This document shows positions 53,648-62,744 of a stretch of 64,000 nt of DNA, piece by piece. The position numbers and the translations under genes were made by a program. Origin of the DNA: Flaviaestuariibacter flavus (GTDB lineage Bacteria; Bacteroidota; Bacteroidia; Chitinophagales; Chitinophagaceae); the NCBI RefSeq assembly GCF_004337505.1, contig NZ_SJZI01000001.1, forward strand, positions 1 to 64,000, written 5' to 3'. How positions within the stretch are numbered: the stretch's first letter is position 1; every line of letters begins with the position of its first letter. The notes beneath the pieces are model-generated. The model was not told the origin of the DNA. It ran no database searches and worked only from the letters and a program-made list of their open reading frames with translations.

Positions 53648-54787
53648 ATGCACACACGAAACCTGCTACGCCTCTCCCTGCTGATCGCCATTGCCGGCGC
53701 AGGCTGTACGGCCACTAAAAAATCGACGACCGCCTATTTCGCCAATTTCCCTGCCGGAACATCACCGCAGGAGGTGGGCCAGACGATCGCGCGGCGCTTC
53801 CTGGCCGTTCCCTACCAGAATTTCAACCGCAGCACGCCGCCGCGCGTGATCACCTACCCGGAAACCTGCACCTGGTACGGTGCGCTCGTCTTTTCACAGC
53901 TTACGAAGAACGATTCGCTGAAGGGTGGACTGGTGGACCGCTTCGAGCCGCTCTTCGGCTCGCGCGATTCGCTGTTGCCCAAGCCGGATCACGTGGATTA
54001 TACCGTATTCGGATCGGTGCCCCTGGAGCTGTACCGCCAAACAGGGGAGGACCGTTACCTCCAGCTCGGAAAGCGCTATGCCGACAAGCAATGGGGGCAG
54101 CCCGAGGGTTCGCGTGCCAATGCGCTCTCCTGGCATTATTATAACAAAGGAATGACCTGGCAGACCCGCATGTGGATTGATGATATGTTCATGATCACCG
54201 CCGTGCAGGCGCAGGCCTATCGCGCCACCCATGACACGGCTTATGTCAACCGCGCAGCCCGCGAAATGGTGCTGTACCTGGATACGCTGCAGCGTCCCAA
54301 CGGCCTCTTCTACCATGCACCCGACGTTCCTTTCTTCTGGGGCCGTGGCGATGGCTGGATGGCGGTGGGCATGAGCGAGCTGCTGCGCTCGCTGCCGAAG
54401 GAGAATCCGGACCGCCCCCGGATCATGGAAGGCTATCATAAAATGATGGCCTCCCTGCTGCGTTACCAGGCCGAAGACGGCATGTGGCGCCAGCTGATCG
54501 ATGATCCCGAATCGTGGAAGGAAACCTCCTGCACCGGCATGTTCACAACCGCATTCATTACCGGCGTGCGCGAAGGATGGCTTGATGCCCGCACATACGG
54601 GCCCGCCGCGCGCAAGGCCTGGCTCTCCCTGGTGCGCTACATCAATGCCGACGGCGACATTACCGACGTTTGCGAAGGCACCAATAAGCGTAACGACCGC
54701 AAATACTACCTCGACCGGAAGCGCAATACCGGCGACCTGCACGGACAGGCGCCCTTGCTCTGGTGCGCCAACGCCATGCTTCGTTAA
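53648..54787 (+). CDS. Glycoside hydrolase family 105 (unsaturated uronyl hydrolase)
   Basis: A 379-residue lipoprotein (lipobox AGAGC) with the six-hairpin GH88/GH105 fold. Seen: WYGALVFSQLTKND, VDYTVFGSVPLELYRQTGE, the catalytic-acid segment MTWQTRMWIDDMFMITAVQAQAY, FFWGRGDGWMAVGMSELLRSLP, QLIDDPESWKETSCTGMFTTAF and the CEGTNKRN segment. GH105 removes the 4,5-unsaturated uronic acid left by lyases, most often linked to rhamnose but also to other sugars. It is convergent with the next gene, sharing four bases at the stops (54784-54787). Confidence 0.93.
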   Translation: MHTRNLLRLSLLIAIAGAGCTATKKSTTAYFANFPAGTSPQEVGQTIARRFLAVPYQNFNRSTPPRVITYPETCTWYGALVFSQLTKNDSLKGGLVDRFEPLFGSRDSLLPKPDHVDYTVFGSVPLELYRQTGEDRYLQLGKRYADKQWGQPEGSRANALSWHYYNKGMTWQTRMWIDDMFMITAVQAQAYRATHDTAYVNRAAREMVLYLDTLQRPNGLFYHAPDVPFFWGRGDGWMAVGMSELLRSLPKENPDRPRIMEGYHKMMASLLRYQAEDGMWRQLIDDPESWKETSCTGMFTTAFITGVREGWLDARTYGPAARKAWLSLVRYINADGDITDVCEGTNKRNDRKYYLDRKRNTGDLHGQAPLLWCANAMLR

Positions 54788-56304
54788 TGGCCGCCGCGAC
54801 GGGCTTTCAGCTGTGCCTCGTAAAGGGATGCAGGTGTGAGCCCGTTGCGGTTAAGCCCTTCCCAGATACCGTCCGGGCGGTCCGGGAAATGCCCGGCACC
54901 ATGCTCGCCTTTGAGGCCGATGCAATAGTTGTTGCCGGAAATGCCATAAGGACTTTGCACCGCGGCGCGTTTTGCCGTACAGTTCCAGAGCACCTGGGTG
55001 GTGCCCACCCAGCCATGGCCGCTGCCCATATTGCCGCGGTCCTGTACGTTGATCTCGCCATCGGTCACGATATTATCGTAGAGCGTTCCCATAGCCCAAC
55101 GGTGGTGCGGCCCGATATCGGCATGCGTGCGTTTTGCGGAGCAGTTGACAAATACATTCGGTCCGTGCACCCGGGCGCCGGTAACAAAATCGTGACGGCC
55201 ATCAGTAGCGGTGCAGTTCATAAAGAGATTCAGCTGTCCGTCGTTGTTGAACGAATAGCGCCGGCCACCAGTGATCACTGATTTATGGTCGAAGCAGTTG
55301 GAGTTCATAACGGTGATATGCGTGGCCGTAGAAGCAAGGTTGACGCAGGAGTAGGCGAAGTGGCGCGCCGTTACCGAGCGTACCCAGCCCTGCTCGGCGC
55401 GGCTGAATTTCACCGCGTCCCAGGCATGGTTCTCCGAGGTGTCGCTGTCGTATTCTGATTCGCAATACAGGTTCTCCACGCCTACATGACGAATGCGTCC
55501 GTCGAAGGCATATTTATACACGAAGCCGCCTCCATATTTTGTTTCCAACGGCATCACGATCGGGTTGTCGATAAACACGGTATTCCCTTCCACTTTGGTC
55601 ACCACCCTTTCGAAGCGAAACGTGAATTCTTCCGCCTGCCATTGCTTGGTGCCGTTTCTTTCTACGATCTGGTCCATCTTGAGGTCGTGGACCCATTCTT
55701 GCGTGCCGGGGCGCAGCACGATAATGGCGTCGCCTTTTTGAAAGCCGGCTCCGTTGGCCACGTGGAAGGAGAAGCTGCCTGTCGGCACGTAAGTGTCCGT
55801 AATGGCGGTTCTGCTGTTCCGTATTTCGATGGCATTGCCGCTGCCTGAAACCGAGATCAATTCGCTTTTTTCACGGGCGGTAGCAATAAGCCGCGTGCCG
55901 TCGGCGCCGTTGCCTTCGCCGCGAAGCACGATGCCGCTTGCCGGTATGCGCACACTGCCATTGATGCGATAGCTGCCCTTCTTTAGTAGTACGGTACCCC
56001 GATACCCCGATGCATCGGGCGTTCGCCGGGTCACTTCGTCGATGACAGCCTGGATGCGCGCGCGGTCATCCGCGGCGCCGGAAGGGCTTATAGTGGCCAC
56101 TACCGGCACGTCCGGAATGGCGCGATCGCCGGAGTAAAAGCCCACGCGGCTGAAGTCGGGGATGATATTTCCTTTCTCGTCGGGCGTGTAGTGCAGGGCG
56201 CCGGAACTTTCCTGCTGTACCCATTTCGATTGCCAGTTGTCGGAACGTATAAAGGCGGTGGTGCCCAGGAGGAGGAGCAGCGAAGCGAGGGTTCGTGTAT
56301 ACAT
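54784..56304 (-). CDS. Beta-helix protein of unknown activity (paralog C)
   Basis: A 506-residue secreted right-handed beta-helix protein on the opposite strand to its neighbours. Seen: a signal peptide, WQSKWVQ.. then PDFSRVGF (50-56) with AIPDVPVVATI, TVLLKKGSYRINGSVRIPASGIVLRGEGNGADGT, EWVHDLKMDQIVERNG, and the C-terminal HHRWAMGTLYDN and DRGNMGSGHGWVG (426-432). It is clearly homologous to the protein at 52057. The inverted orientation suggests separate control. Activity unknown. Confidence 0.8.
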   Translation of the reverse strand: MYTRTLASLLLLLGTTAFIRSDNWQSKWVQQESSGALHYTPDEKGNIIPDFSRVGFYSGDRAIPDVPVVATISPSGAADDRARIQAVIDEVTRRTPDASGYRGTVLLKKGSYRINGSVRIPASGIVLRGEGNGADGTRLIATAREKSELISVSGSGNAIEIRNSRTAITDTYVPTGSFSFHVANGAGFQKGDAIIVLRPGTQEWVHDLKMDQIVERNGTKQWQAEEFTFRFERVVTKVEGNTVFIDNPIVMPLETKYGGGFVYKYAFDGRIRHVGVENLYCESEYDSDTSENHAWDAVKFSRAEQGWVRSVTARHFAYSCVNLASTATHITVMNSNCFDHKSVITGGRRYSFNNDGQLNLFMNCTATDGRHDFVTGARVHGPNVFVNCSAKRTHADIGPHHRWAMGTLYDNIVTDGEINVQDRGNMGSGHGWVGTTQVLWNCTAKRAAVQSPYGISGNNYCIGLKGEHGAGHFPDRPDGIWEGLNRNGLTPASLYEAQLKARRGGH

Positions 56305-56363
56305 GTGCGGATCGTTAGTGCCATTAATGTTCGGTAAAAAAACAGAGCGGCGCGCGCCCTTGC

Positions 56364-56425
56364 CAGAATTGCTGAATAATTGGCCAATGGCGCAAAAGGC
56401 GGATGAAGGAATAATAATTCACTTG
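56364..56425 (+). promoter_or_regulatory. PUL box plus -7-like element upstream of GH97
   Basis: The 25-base box at 56364-56388 (AGAAT, CTGAAT and GGCCAAT in register with the other copies) is followed by CACTTG ending at 56425, with the G 37 bases after the box end. It lies in the divergent gap between paralog C and GH97. Confidence 0.6.
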
Positions 56426-56462
56426 CGCCACAAGAGCGCTCCAGCAAAATCGCTTTAGCTAT

Positions 56463-58343
56463 ATGAAACTGCGCACCCTTACTGTCTTTGTCGTTGCTTG
56501 CTGCCTGGGCATAGCAGCCCATGCGGCTGATACCATCACCGTTAAAAGTCCGGATGGCAACCTGCGCTTCCAGCTCTTTCTGCGCCAGCACCAACTGCAC
56601 TTTTCGATTACCCGCGGTGGGCAGCGGATTGTTGCGGCTTCGCCGATCGGCCTCGGTGTTAATGGTACGGACCTGTGCCGGGGCGTGCACACCGGTGCCG
56701 CTGCCTTTTACCGCGGTAATGAACGCTATGAGCTCGCCGGAGCACATGCCGTGGCCAGCAACTCCTTTACCGGGGCGCGCGTGCCGGTTGTGGGGCGGGG
56801 CGGATGGAGCATGAGCCTCGATATCCGGGTCTTCAACGACGGTGCGGCTTACCGCCACCTGGTAACGGGCAAGGCATCCGAACTAATTCCCGAAGAGAAT
56901 ACCGTTTTCCGCATGGCTCCCGGCAGCACGGTCTGGTATCACGACCTGAACATGCATTACGAAAGCGTGCATGTCAAAAAGAAGCTGGATGAAATTGCGG
57001 CAGGAGCGTGGCTGGCCCCACCGGCGGTTTTTAAAACGCCGGATGGCAATTATGCGGCGATCACTGAAGCGGCGCTGCTCCGATACCCGGGCATGGCCCT
57101 TCAAAGCGATGGCAGCGGCGGCGCTGTCCTGCGCCTGGCGCACGAGCAGCCCACATCCTACCCTTACAAATTGCGCTACAGCCCGGAGGATACGATGCGC
57201 CTGCGGCAGCCCGCCCGCCTTGCGGGAAACTCGTTTCAAACGCCCTGGCGCGTGGTTATTGTCGGTGCCAACCTGAATACGCTCGTGAACAACGATATCG
57301 TAAGTAACCTCAATGCAGCACCGGACCGGAAGCTGTTTCCACAGGGAGCGCAAACGCCCTGGGTGCGGCCTGGCCGGGCGGTGTGGAAGTACCTCGATGG
57401 CGGGGGCGAGGGTACGCCGGAAGTAATGCGGCACTTTACCGATGGAGCAGCTGCCCTTGGCTTCGAGCACAATATCCTTGAAGGGTTCTGGAGCCGCTGG
57501 TCGCGCGCCGAGCTGAAAGACCTGGTGGATTATTCGCGGGCCAAAGGCGTTGGCATATGGCTCTGGAAGCACTCCAAAGGCCTGCGCACCCGCGCTTCCC
57601 GCGACTCTTTTTTTACGATGTGCAGCGAGCTGGGAATTGCCGGCGCCAAGATCGATTTCTTCGATCACGAGGCTAAGGAGGTGATCGATCTTTATGAGGC
57701 CATCCTTACGGAGGCAGCCGCCCATCACCTGCTCCTCGATTTTCATGGCGCCAACAAGCCTACGGGGCTGATGCGAACCTTCCCGAACGAGCTCACCGCA
57801 GAGGCGGTAAAAGGTATGGAGGCCAGCAAGCTCACCGACCGCGCCACCCATGGAACCACCATCCCATTTACGCGTTTGATTGCAGGTCCTGCAGAATATA
57901 CGGTAGTGCATTTTGGCGCGCGCCGCGCCAATACTACCTGGGCGCACCAGGTAGCGAGCGCCGCCATCCTCAGCAGCCCGCTGCTTACCTACGCCGCAAA
58001 TCCCGATAGCCTGCTCGCGAGTCCTGCCGTGAATATCATCCGTGCCATTCCGCCGCATTGGGATGAAACCCGGGTGCTGCCGCCCTCCGAGATCGGCGAA
58101 ATAGCCGTATTTGCAAGGCGAAAAGGTAAGGAGTGGTTTCTTGCCGTCATGAACGGTACTACGGCCCGGCACATCCGCATCCCGCTTTCCTTTCTGAAGG
58201 GCAGCTACGGCGCCGAAATGGCTCTTGATGTTCCGGGGCAGCCGGCTGCCCTGCGTTTGCAGCAGAAACGCCTTTCCGGGGCTGATACGATTGAACTGGA
58301 CCTTGTTTCCGGAGGCGGATTCATCGCCCGCTTTGCCCGATAG
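56463..58343 (+). CDS. Glycoside hydrolase family 97
   Basis: A 626-residue secreted enzyme with the GH97 order: an N-terminal beta-super-sandwich (SPDGNLRFQLFL, FNDGAAYRHLV), a TIM barrel (PGRAVWKYLDGGGEG, GFEHNILEGFWSRW, GVGIWLWKHSKG, GAKIDFFDHEAKEVIDLY, LLLDFHGANKPTGLMRTFPNELTAEAVKGME) and a C-terminal beta domain. The KIDFFDHE segment, with Asp at the nucleophile position, points to the retaining branch, whose known members are alpha-galactosidases, rather than the inverting alpha-glucosidase branch. First gene after the shared 25-base box; the six-hairpin gene follows by 26 bases. Confidence 0.92.
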   Translation: MKLRTLTVFVVACCLGIAAHAADTITVKSPDGNLRFQLFLRQHQLHFSITRGGQRIVAASPIGLGVNGTDLCRGVHTGAAAFYRGNERYELAGAHAVASNSFTGARVPVVGRGGWSMSLDIRVFNDGAAYRHLVTGKASELIPEENTVFRMAPGSTVWYHDLNMHYESVHVKKKLDEIAAGAWLAPPAVFKTPDGNYAAITEAALLRYPGMALQSDGSGGAVLRLAHEQPTSYPYKLRYSPEDTMRLRQPARLAGNSFQTPWRVVIVGANLNTLVNNDIVSNLNAAPDRKLFPQGAQTPWVRPGRAVWKYLDGGGEGTPEVMRHFTDGAAALGFEHNILEGFWSRWSRAELKDLVDYSRAKGVGIWLWKHSKGLRTRASRDSFFTMCSELGIAGAKIDFFDHEAKEVIDLYEAILTEAAAHHLLLDFHGANKPTGLMRTFPNELTAEAVKGMEASKLTDRATHGTTIPFTRLIAGPAEYTVVHFGARRANTTWAHQVASAAILSSPLLTYAANPDSLLASPAVNIIRAIPPHWDETRVLPPSEIGEIAVFARRKGKEWFLAVMNGTTARHIRIPLSFLKGSYGAEMALDVPGQPAALRLQQKRLSGADTIELDLVSGGGFIARFAR

Positions 58344-58369
58344 ATTGTTTTCATTAACTACGTAACACT

Positions 58370-60421
58370 ATGACCTTTTTGTTTCGCGCCTGTGCTTTTC
58401 TTTCCTTTTCCCTTCCCTTCGCGTCGGAGGCGCAGGAGCTCACGCTCCCGCGCCAGCAGGATCGCTGGACCCTCGCGCCCGATGGCAGCATCGAGTGGAA
58501 GATCGACGAGCGCCTGCCACACAGCGATCATGTAGAAATGGCCGGCGAGAAGATCGCCCTCTGGATGCAATACGGCGTTGACACGAGCGGACGTGCACAA
58601 ACCACGCGCACCCTTGTTTTTCCAACGTATCGCCTGCTGCCGCAACGCACGATCGCTCACATGATGTACGACGTGAAGGACGCCGAGCTGCCGCGGGTGC
58701 TCGTCAATGACCGTTTGTTCCGAAGCGGGGTGTTCAATGCTGCCGTGCAGCCGGATGCGCCGGAAAAGGTGACCAGCATCCGCCAAAAAGGCATCCTGGA
58801 GATCAACAGCGAGGTAGGACGCGACCGGAGCATTCGCCTGCGCCGCCGCTTTTACCCCTCCGTTGATCTGCCGCTGGCCGTGGAGCAGTGGGTGTTCTTC
58901 AACGAAGGGAAGACGCCGGCAAAAATTGAGATGGAAGCCCTTCGCCGCGAGTCGGCACCTGCTGCATCGCGTACTAAAGACGGTCCGCATCGCTTTGTGA
59001 TCAGCACAATCCATGACGGCGAATACACCGTAACTCCCGGCGACTCGGTAGCCTTTGCCATCACCTACCAGGCCGTGCGCGGTACCGGGCAACCGCTGCT
59101 TGCCGACGTGAACGGGGAGCTTCAGAAACGCCGCAACCGCATCGCGCAGATCCTGGCACCCTTGCAGCTGGAAACACCCGACCCGGTGCTGAATACCATG
59201 TTTGCCTTTGCAAAGATCCGTGCCACGGAAAGTATCTACAACACGAAGGGGGGGTACCTGCACGGTCCGGGCGGATTGCGCTATTATGCAGCGATCTGGG
59301 CCAACGACCAGGCCGAATACGTGAATCCCTATTTCGCCTATGCCGGCGATCCGATCGGCAATAAGTCGGCGATGAATGCCTACCGCTGGTTTGCGCGGTA
59401 TATGAACCCCGATTACAAGCCGATCCCGAGCTCCATCATTGCCGAGGGCGACGGAACCTGGCATGGGGCAAAGGACCGGGGCGATATGGCCATGATCGCT
59501 TATGGCGCCAGCCGCTATGCGCTGGCCTACGGCAACCGCGATTCCGCTAAGGTTTTGTGGCCGCTGATCGAATGGTGCCTGGAGTACCTGAAGCGCCAGC
59601 TCAATGAACAGGGCGTGGTGAAATCGAACAGCGACGAGCTGGAGAACCGCTTCCCTGCCGGCACGGCCAACCTCAACACGAGCTCGCTTTATTACGATGC
59701 GCTGCAGTCTGCATCGCTGCTGGGCCGCGATTTGGGAATGCCGAAGGCACAGGTTGAGGACTATCAGCGTCGTGCCCGCGAAATGCACACGAACATCGAA
59801 AGCTACTTCGGCAAAACGGTAGAGGGCTTTGCCACCTACCGCTATTATGCCGGTAACGATACGCTCCGCGCCTGGATCACGACGCCGCTTACCGTCGACA
59901 TTTTCGATCGAAAGGAAGGTACCATTGCTGCACTGTTCTCTCCGCGCCTGTGGACGGAAGACGGCCTCGCCTCGCTGGCAGGCAACCGCACTTTCTGGGA
60001 CCGCTCCACGCTCTATGGTCTGCGCGGTGCGTTCGCTGCCGGGGAAACGGAAAAGGCCCTGCGCTTTTTGTCGTACTACTCACAGCGCCGCCTGCTGGGC
60101 GAGCACGTGCCCTATGCGGTAGAAGCCTACCCCGAGGGCAACCAGCGGCACCTGTCGGCGGAGAGCGGCCTGTATGCCCGTATTTATACGGAAGGGATGT
60201 TTGGCTATCGTCCTACAGGCCTGCGCTCCTTCAACCTTACGCCGCGCCTGCCAGCGGCCTGGGAGCACATGGCACTGCGCCGTTTCAGTGCGGGTGAACA
60301 GCAGTTCGATATCGAGGTAAGCCGCTCCGGCCGCGACAAGCTGGCGGTTCGGATCGTGCAGGCCGGGAAAGCAAAAACGTATACGATCCGTGATGGCGCC
60401 ACCCTTGCGGTGAAGTTATAG
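58370..60421 (+). CDS. Six-hairpin glycosidase-like protein, family unclear
   Basis: A 683-residue secreted protein: a signal peptide ending SEAQ, an N-terminal beta-sandwich (about 25-265), an (alpha/alpha)6 barrel (about 275-610) and a beta-rich C-terminal domain. Barrel segments include YAAIWANDQAEYVNPYFAYAGD, MNPDYKPIPSSIIAEGDGTWHGAKDRGDMAMIAYGASRYALA, VVKSNSDELENRFPAGTANLNTSSLYYDAL and PYAVEAYPEGNQRHLSAESGLYARIYTEGMFG. Acidic residues in ANDQAEY and NSDELENRF are candidate catalytic residues. It resembles amylo-alpha-1,6-glucosidase/rhamnosidase-like clans in general but I cannot place it in a family. Confidence 0.72.
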   Translation: MTFLFRACAFLSFSLPFASEAQELTLPRQQDRWTLAPDGSIEWKIDERLPHSDHVEMAGEKIALWMQYGVDTSGRAQTTRTLVFPTYRLLPQRTIAHMMYDVKDAELPRVLVNDRLFRSGVFNAAVQPDAPEKVTSIRQKGILEINSEVGRDRSIRLRRRFYPSVDLPLAVEQWVFFNEGKTPAKIEMEALRRESAPAASRTKDGPHRFVISTIHDGEYTVTPGDSVAFAITYQAVRGTGQPLLADVNGELQKRRNRIAQILAPLQLETPDPVLNTMFAFAKIRATESIYNTKGGYLHGPGGLRYYAAIWANDQAEYVNPYFAYAGDPIGNKSAMNAYRWFARYMNPDYKPIPSSIIAEGDGTWHGAKDRGDMAMIAYGASRYALAYGNRDSAKVLWPLIEWCLEYLKRQLNEQGVVKSNSDELENRFPAGTANLNTSSLYYDALQSASLLGRDLGMPKAQVEDYQRRAREMHTNIESYFGKTVEGFATYRYYAGNDTLRAWITTPLTVDIFDRKEGTIAALFSPRLWTEDGLASLAGNRTFWDRSTLYGLRGAFAAGETEKALRFLSYYSQRRLLGEHVPYAVEAYPEGNQRHLSAESGLYARIYTEGMFGYRPTGLRSFNLTPRLPAAWEHMALRRFSAGEQQFDIEVSRSGRDKLAVRIVQAGKAKTYTIRDGATLAVKL

Positions 60422-60439
60422 TTGGAAAGAAATACCATA

Positions 60440-60468
60440 AAAAAGGCAGGCGTATCGCCTGCCTTTTT
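60440..60468. terminator. Bidirectional terminator between the six-hairpin gene and GH36
   Basis: A perfect thirteen-base-pair stem AAAAAGGCAGGCG/CGCCTGCCTTTTT with the loop TAT ends both convergent units. Confidence 0.95.
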
Positions 60469-60484
60469 CGTTTATGCTGTATCG

Positions 60485-62638
60485 CTACTCCGCTACCAGC
60501 TCATATATATTGCTGGTAAGCGGGTTGGCGCGGCCGGGTGCCAGGTTGAGGCCGATGGTCATAAGATGTTCGCCGGTGAACACTTTGTTGTTGTCCGGTT
60601 GTGTCGACCTGGTGCCCGGAATGAGGTTGACCTCCCGCAGGCGGTAGCGGGCCGCCGGATCGAGGCCCTGCAGCTTCACGCGGCCAAACATGTCCTTGCG
60701 GCGCGGCGTGGTCAGGTAATGATACAGCACAGCGTGGCGCTTGTCTTCGCTGGCATACATCAGCACCGCCCGCGGCTCGTCGTAAGGCGACACAAGGCGG
60801 TAGAGATCGCCCTTCCAGATCACGTCCGACAGGCGTTTGTAGGTAGCTACCGCCTCGCGGCTGAACGCCACCTCTTCGGGCGTGAAGCTGTTGACGCGGA
60901 TATCGTAGCCCAGCTTGCCCATCATGGCCACATCGGTGCGGAACTTGAGCGACTGGTTCTTTCCCATGCTGGTGACGTGGGCCGACATCGTGATGGCAGG
61001 AAAGAAGTAGGAGTAGCCCCATTGGATGAAGATCCGCTCCAGACCATCTGTATTATCGCTCGGCCAGAACTCGGTAAAATATTTCAGCGCCTCGTAATCG
61101 GTGCGGCCACCGCCGCCGGCGCAGAGCATAATGGGAACCTTCGGATGCCGCGCACGGATGCGCTGCATAATTTTATAGAGACTGCGGGTGTAGTCGACGT
61201 AAAGGTGCGACTGCTTTTCTTTAAGATAGGGCGAATAGGCATTGGTCATGCTGCGGTTGCAGTCCCACTTGATAAAGGCAAGGTCGGGATGCTTTGTCAG
61301 CAGGTCGTCCACCACCGAAAACACGAAATCCTGCACCGCGGGGTTCACGAGGTCGAGCACGAGCTGGTTACGACCGTAGTTTTCCTCGCGGTTCGGCAGC
61401 TTCAGGATCCAGTCAGGATGCTTTTCGTACAGCTCACTTTTGGGGTTCACCATCTCGGGCTCGAGCCAGATTCCAAACCCGATGCCTTTTTGCTTTGCTT
61501 CTTTTACCAGGTAGCCGATGCCGCTGGGCAGCTTGGACCGGTCTTCCTGCCAGTCGCCAAGGCCCGCCTTGTCATCGTTTCGCGGGTATTTATTTCCGAA
61601 CCAGCCGTCGTCCAGCAAAAAGAGGTCGGCGCCGATCTTCCTGCCCTCGTCAAACAGCTCCACGAGGCGCTGCTCGTTGAAGTTCGTGTGGGTGGCTTCC
61701 CAGTTGTTGAGGAGCACATAACGGCTGCCGTTGCCGTCAAGCACCGCGTAATTGCGGGCCCAGCGGTGCAGGTTGCGGCTGGCCTGTCCTTTACCCTGCG
61801 CGGAGAAGGTAAAGATGAAGTCGGGCGTGCGGAATGTTTCGTTGGGCTGCAGGTGGTATTCGGAGGCAAAGGGATTGATGCCCGAGCGCACCCGCAGGCC
61901 TTCGCGCTGATCCACCTCGAACGTGTACTGGTAGTTGCCGGTCCACGCAAGGCTGCCGGCGATGAGCTCGCCGCTGGTTTCGGTGGATGGCCCGTTGAGC
62001 GACACGATGAAGGTTTGGGTCTGGTAGAAGTTGGTGCGGGTACCAAGCTTGCTTTCGAGGGTCTTGATGCCATTGGTGAGCTTTTCCTCGACCAGCTGCA
62101 CCTCGCGCGCCCAGTCGCCATGAAATTGCGTCAGCCAGTATTCGCCGGCGTTGAAATGCAATTGCGCCGAAGCGTATTGCGTCAGCAACACCGGCTTTTT
62201 CTCGGTGTTGCGGATCTCCGTCCAGGCTTTGATCACGTCCTCATTTTCATATGCCGTATAATATAGCGTTACCTCGGTACCGTACACCGGATCGCGCAGC
62301 AGGATGCTGGTGGTCTGGCTACCTGCGGCGCCGCTGCTTTTGTGCGACACATACCGCAGGTCGAGTGATGGGTTGCCGTCGGCGTGTACCATGCGGATGG
62401 CCGGCTCGAACTGGTTTTCCATACCGGCGGTAAGGTAGGCTTCGCGGCCGCCGCTCATCGCGGCGAGCTCGGTTGCAGGCAGTTTTGTTCCGAGGTAGGA
62501 TTGCAGAAGGCGCTTGTTACCGGAGACTGTAAGCTGAAGTACGCTGTTGCGCGTTTCCACGGTAATGGGGCCCACGGTCTGTGCGCGGAGCAGCAGCGGC
62601 ACCAGGCCCGCCAGGAGCAGGCTAAGTAAGTTTTTCAT
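60485..62638 (-). CDS. Glycoside hydrolase family 36 alpha-galactosidase
   Basis: A 717-residue secreted enzyme of the melibiase/GH36 type: signal peptide ending LRAQ, the N-terminal sandwich (GNPSLDLRYVSH), then the barrel with LLNNWEATHTNFNE, LFLLDDGWFG, GDWQEDRSKLPSGI, FGIWLEPEMVNPKS, NQLVLDLVNPAVQ, the nucleophile in FIKWDCNRSM, CAGGGGRTDYEAL and the acid/base in WPSDNTDGLERI. It releases alpha-linked galactose. The start at 62638 is the ATG at the signal peptide. Transcribed from its own box-bearing promoter behind the AraC gene. Confidence 0.96.
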   Translation of the reverse strand: MKNLLSLLLAGLVPLLLRAQTVGPITVETRNSVLQLTVSGNKRLLQSYLGTKLPATELAAMSGGREAYLTAGMENQFEPAIRMVHADGNPSLDLRYVSHKSSGAAGSQTTSILLRDPVYGTEVTLYYTAYENEDVIKAWTEIRNTEKKPVLLTQYASAQLHFNAGEYWLTQFHGDWAREVQLVEEKLTNGIKTLESKLGTRTNFYQTQTFIVSLNGPSTETSGELIAGSLAWTGNYQYTFEVDQREGLRVRSGINPFASEYHLQPNETFRTPDFIFTFSAQGKGQASRNLHRWARNYAVLDGNGSRYVLLNNWEATHTNFNEQRLVELFDEGRKIGADLFLLDDGWFGNKYPRNDDKAGLGDWQEDRSKLPSGIGYLVKEAKQKGIGFGIWLEPEMVNPKSELYEKHPDWILKLPNREENYGRNQLVLDLVNPAVQDFVFSVVDDLLTKHPDLAFIKWDCNRSMTNAYSPYLKEKQSHLYVDYTRSLYKIMQRIRARHPKVPIMLCAGGGGRTDYEALKYFTEFWPSDNTDGLERIFIQWGYSYFFPAITMSAHVTSMGKNQSLKFRTDVAMMGKLGYDIRVNSFTPEEVAFSREAVATYKRLSDVIWKGDLYRLVSPYDEPRAVLMYASEDKRHAVLYHYLTTPRRKDMFGRVKLQGLDPAARYRLREVNLIPGTRSTQPDNNKVFTGEHLMTIGLNLAPGRANPLTSNIYELVAE

Positions 62639-62669
62639 ACAGCAAAGAATTAGTGGCTGAGATTGGATG

Positions 62670-62732
62670 CAAAGCAAGAAAGGGCCGGCATAGCGATGCC
62701 TCCGGCCTTTGCCCAATCATTCACTCATTTTG
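62670..62732 (-). promoter_or_regulatory. PUL box plus -7-like element upstream of GH36
   Basis: On the minus strand the box runs from 62732 to 62708 (AAAAT, GTGAAT and GGGCAAA in register with the other copies; positions 9, 21 and 25 differ from the consensus). TTGCTTTG ends at 62670, so the G is 38 bases after the box end. The terminator-like hairpin at 62679-62710 lies between the two elements. Confidence 0.55.
62679..62710 (-). terminator. Hairpin after the AraC gene, inside the GH36 promoter
   Basis: On the minus strand AAAGGCCGGAGGCAT faces ATGCCGGCCCTTT, giving a long GC-rich stem with one or two bulges and a tetraloop, followed by CTTGCTTT. It could end the AraC transcript. Confidence 0.65.
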
Positions 62733-62744
62733 GCATTGCGCGCA

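Noticed and set aside
29193..60421. A fucoidan-degrading locus
   Set aside because: No sulfatase gene or sulfatase signature (C/S-x-P-x-R) was seen among the genes, whereas known fucoidan loci carry many.
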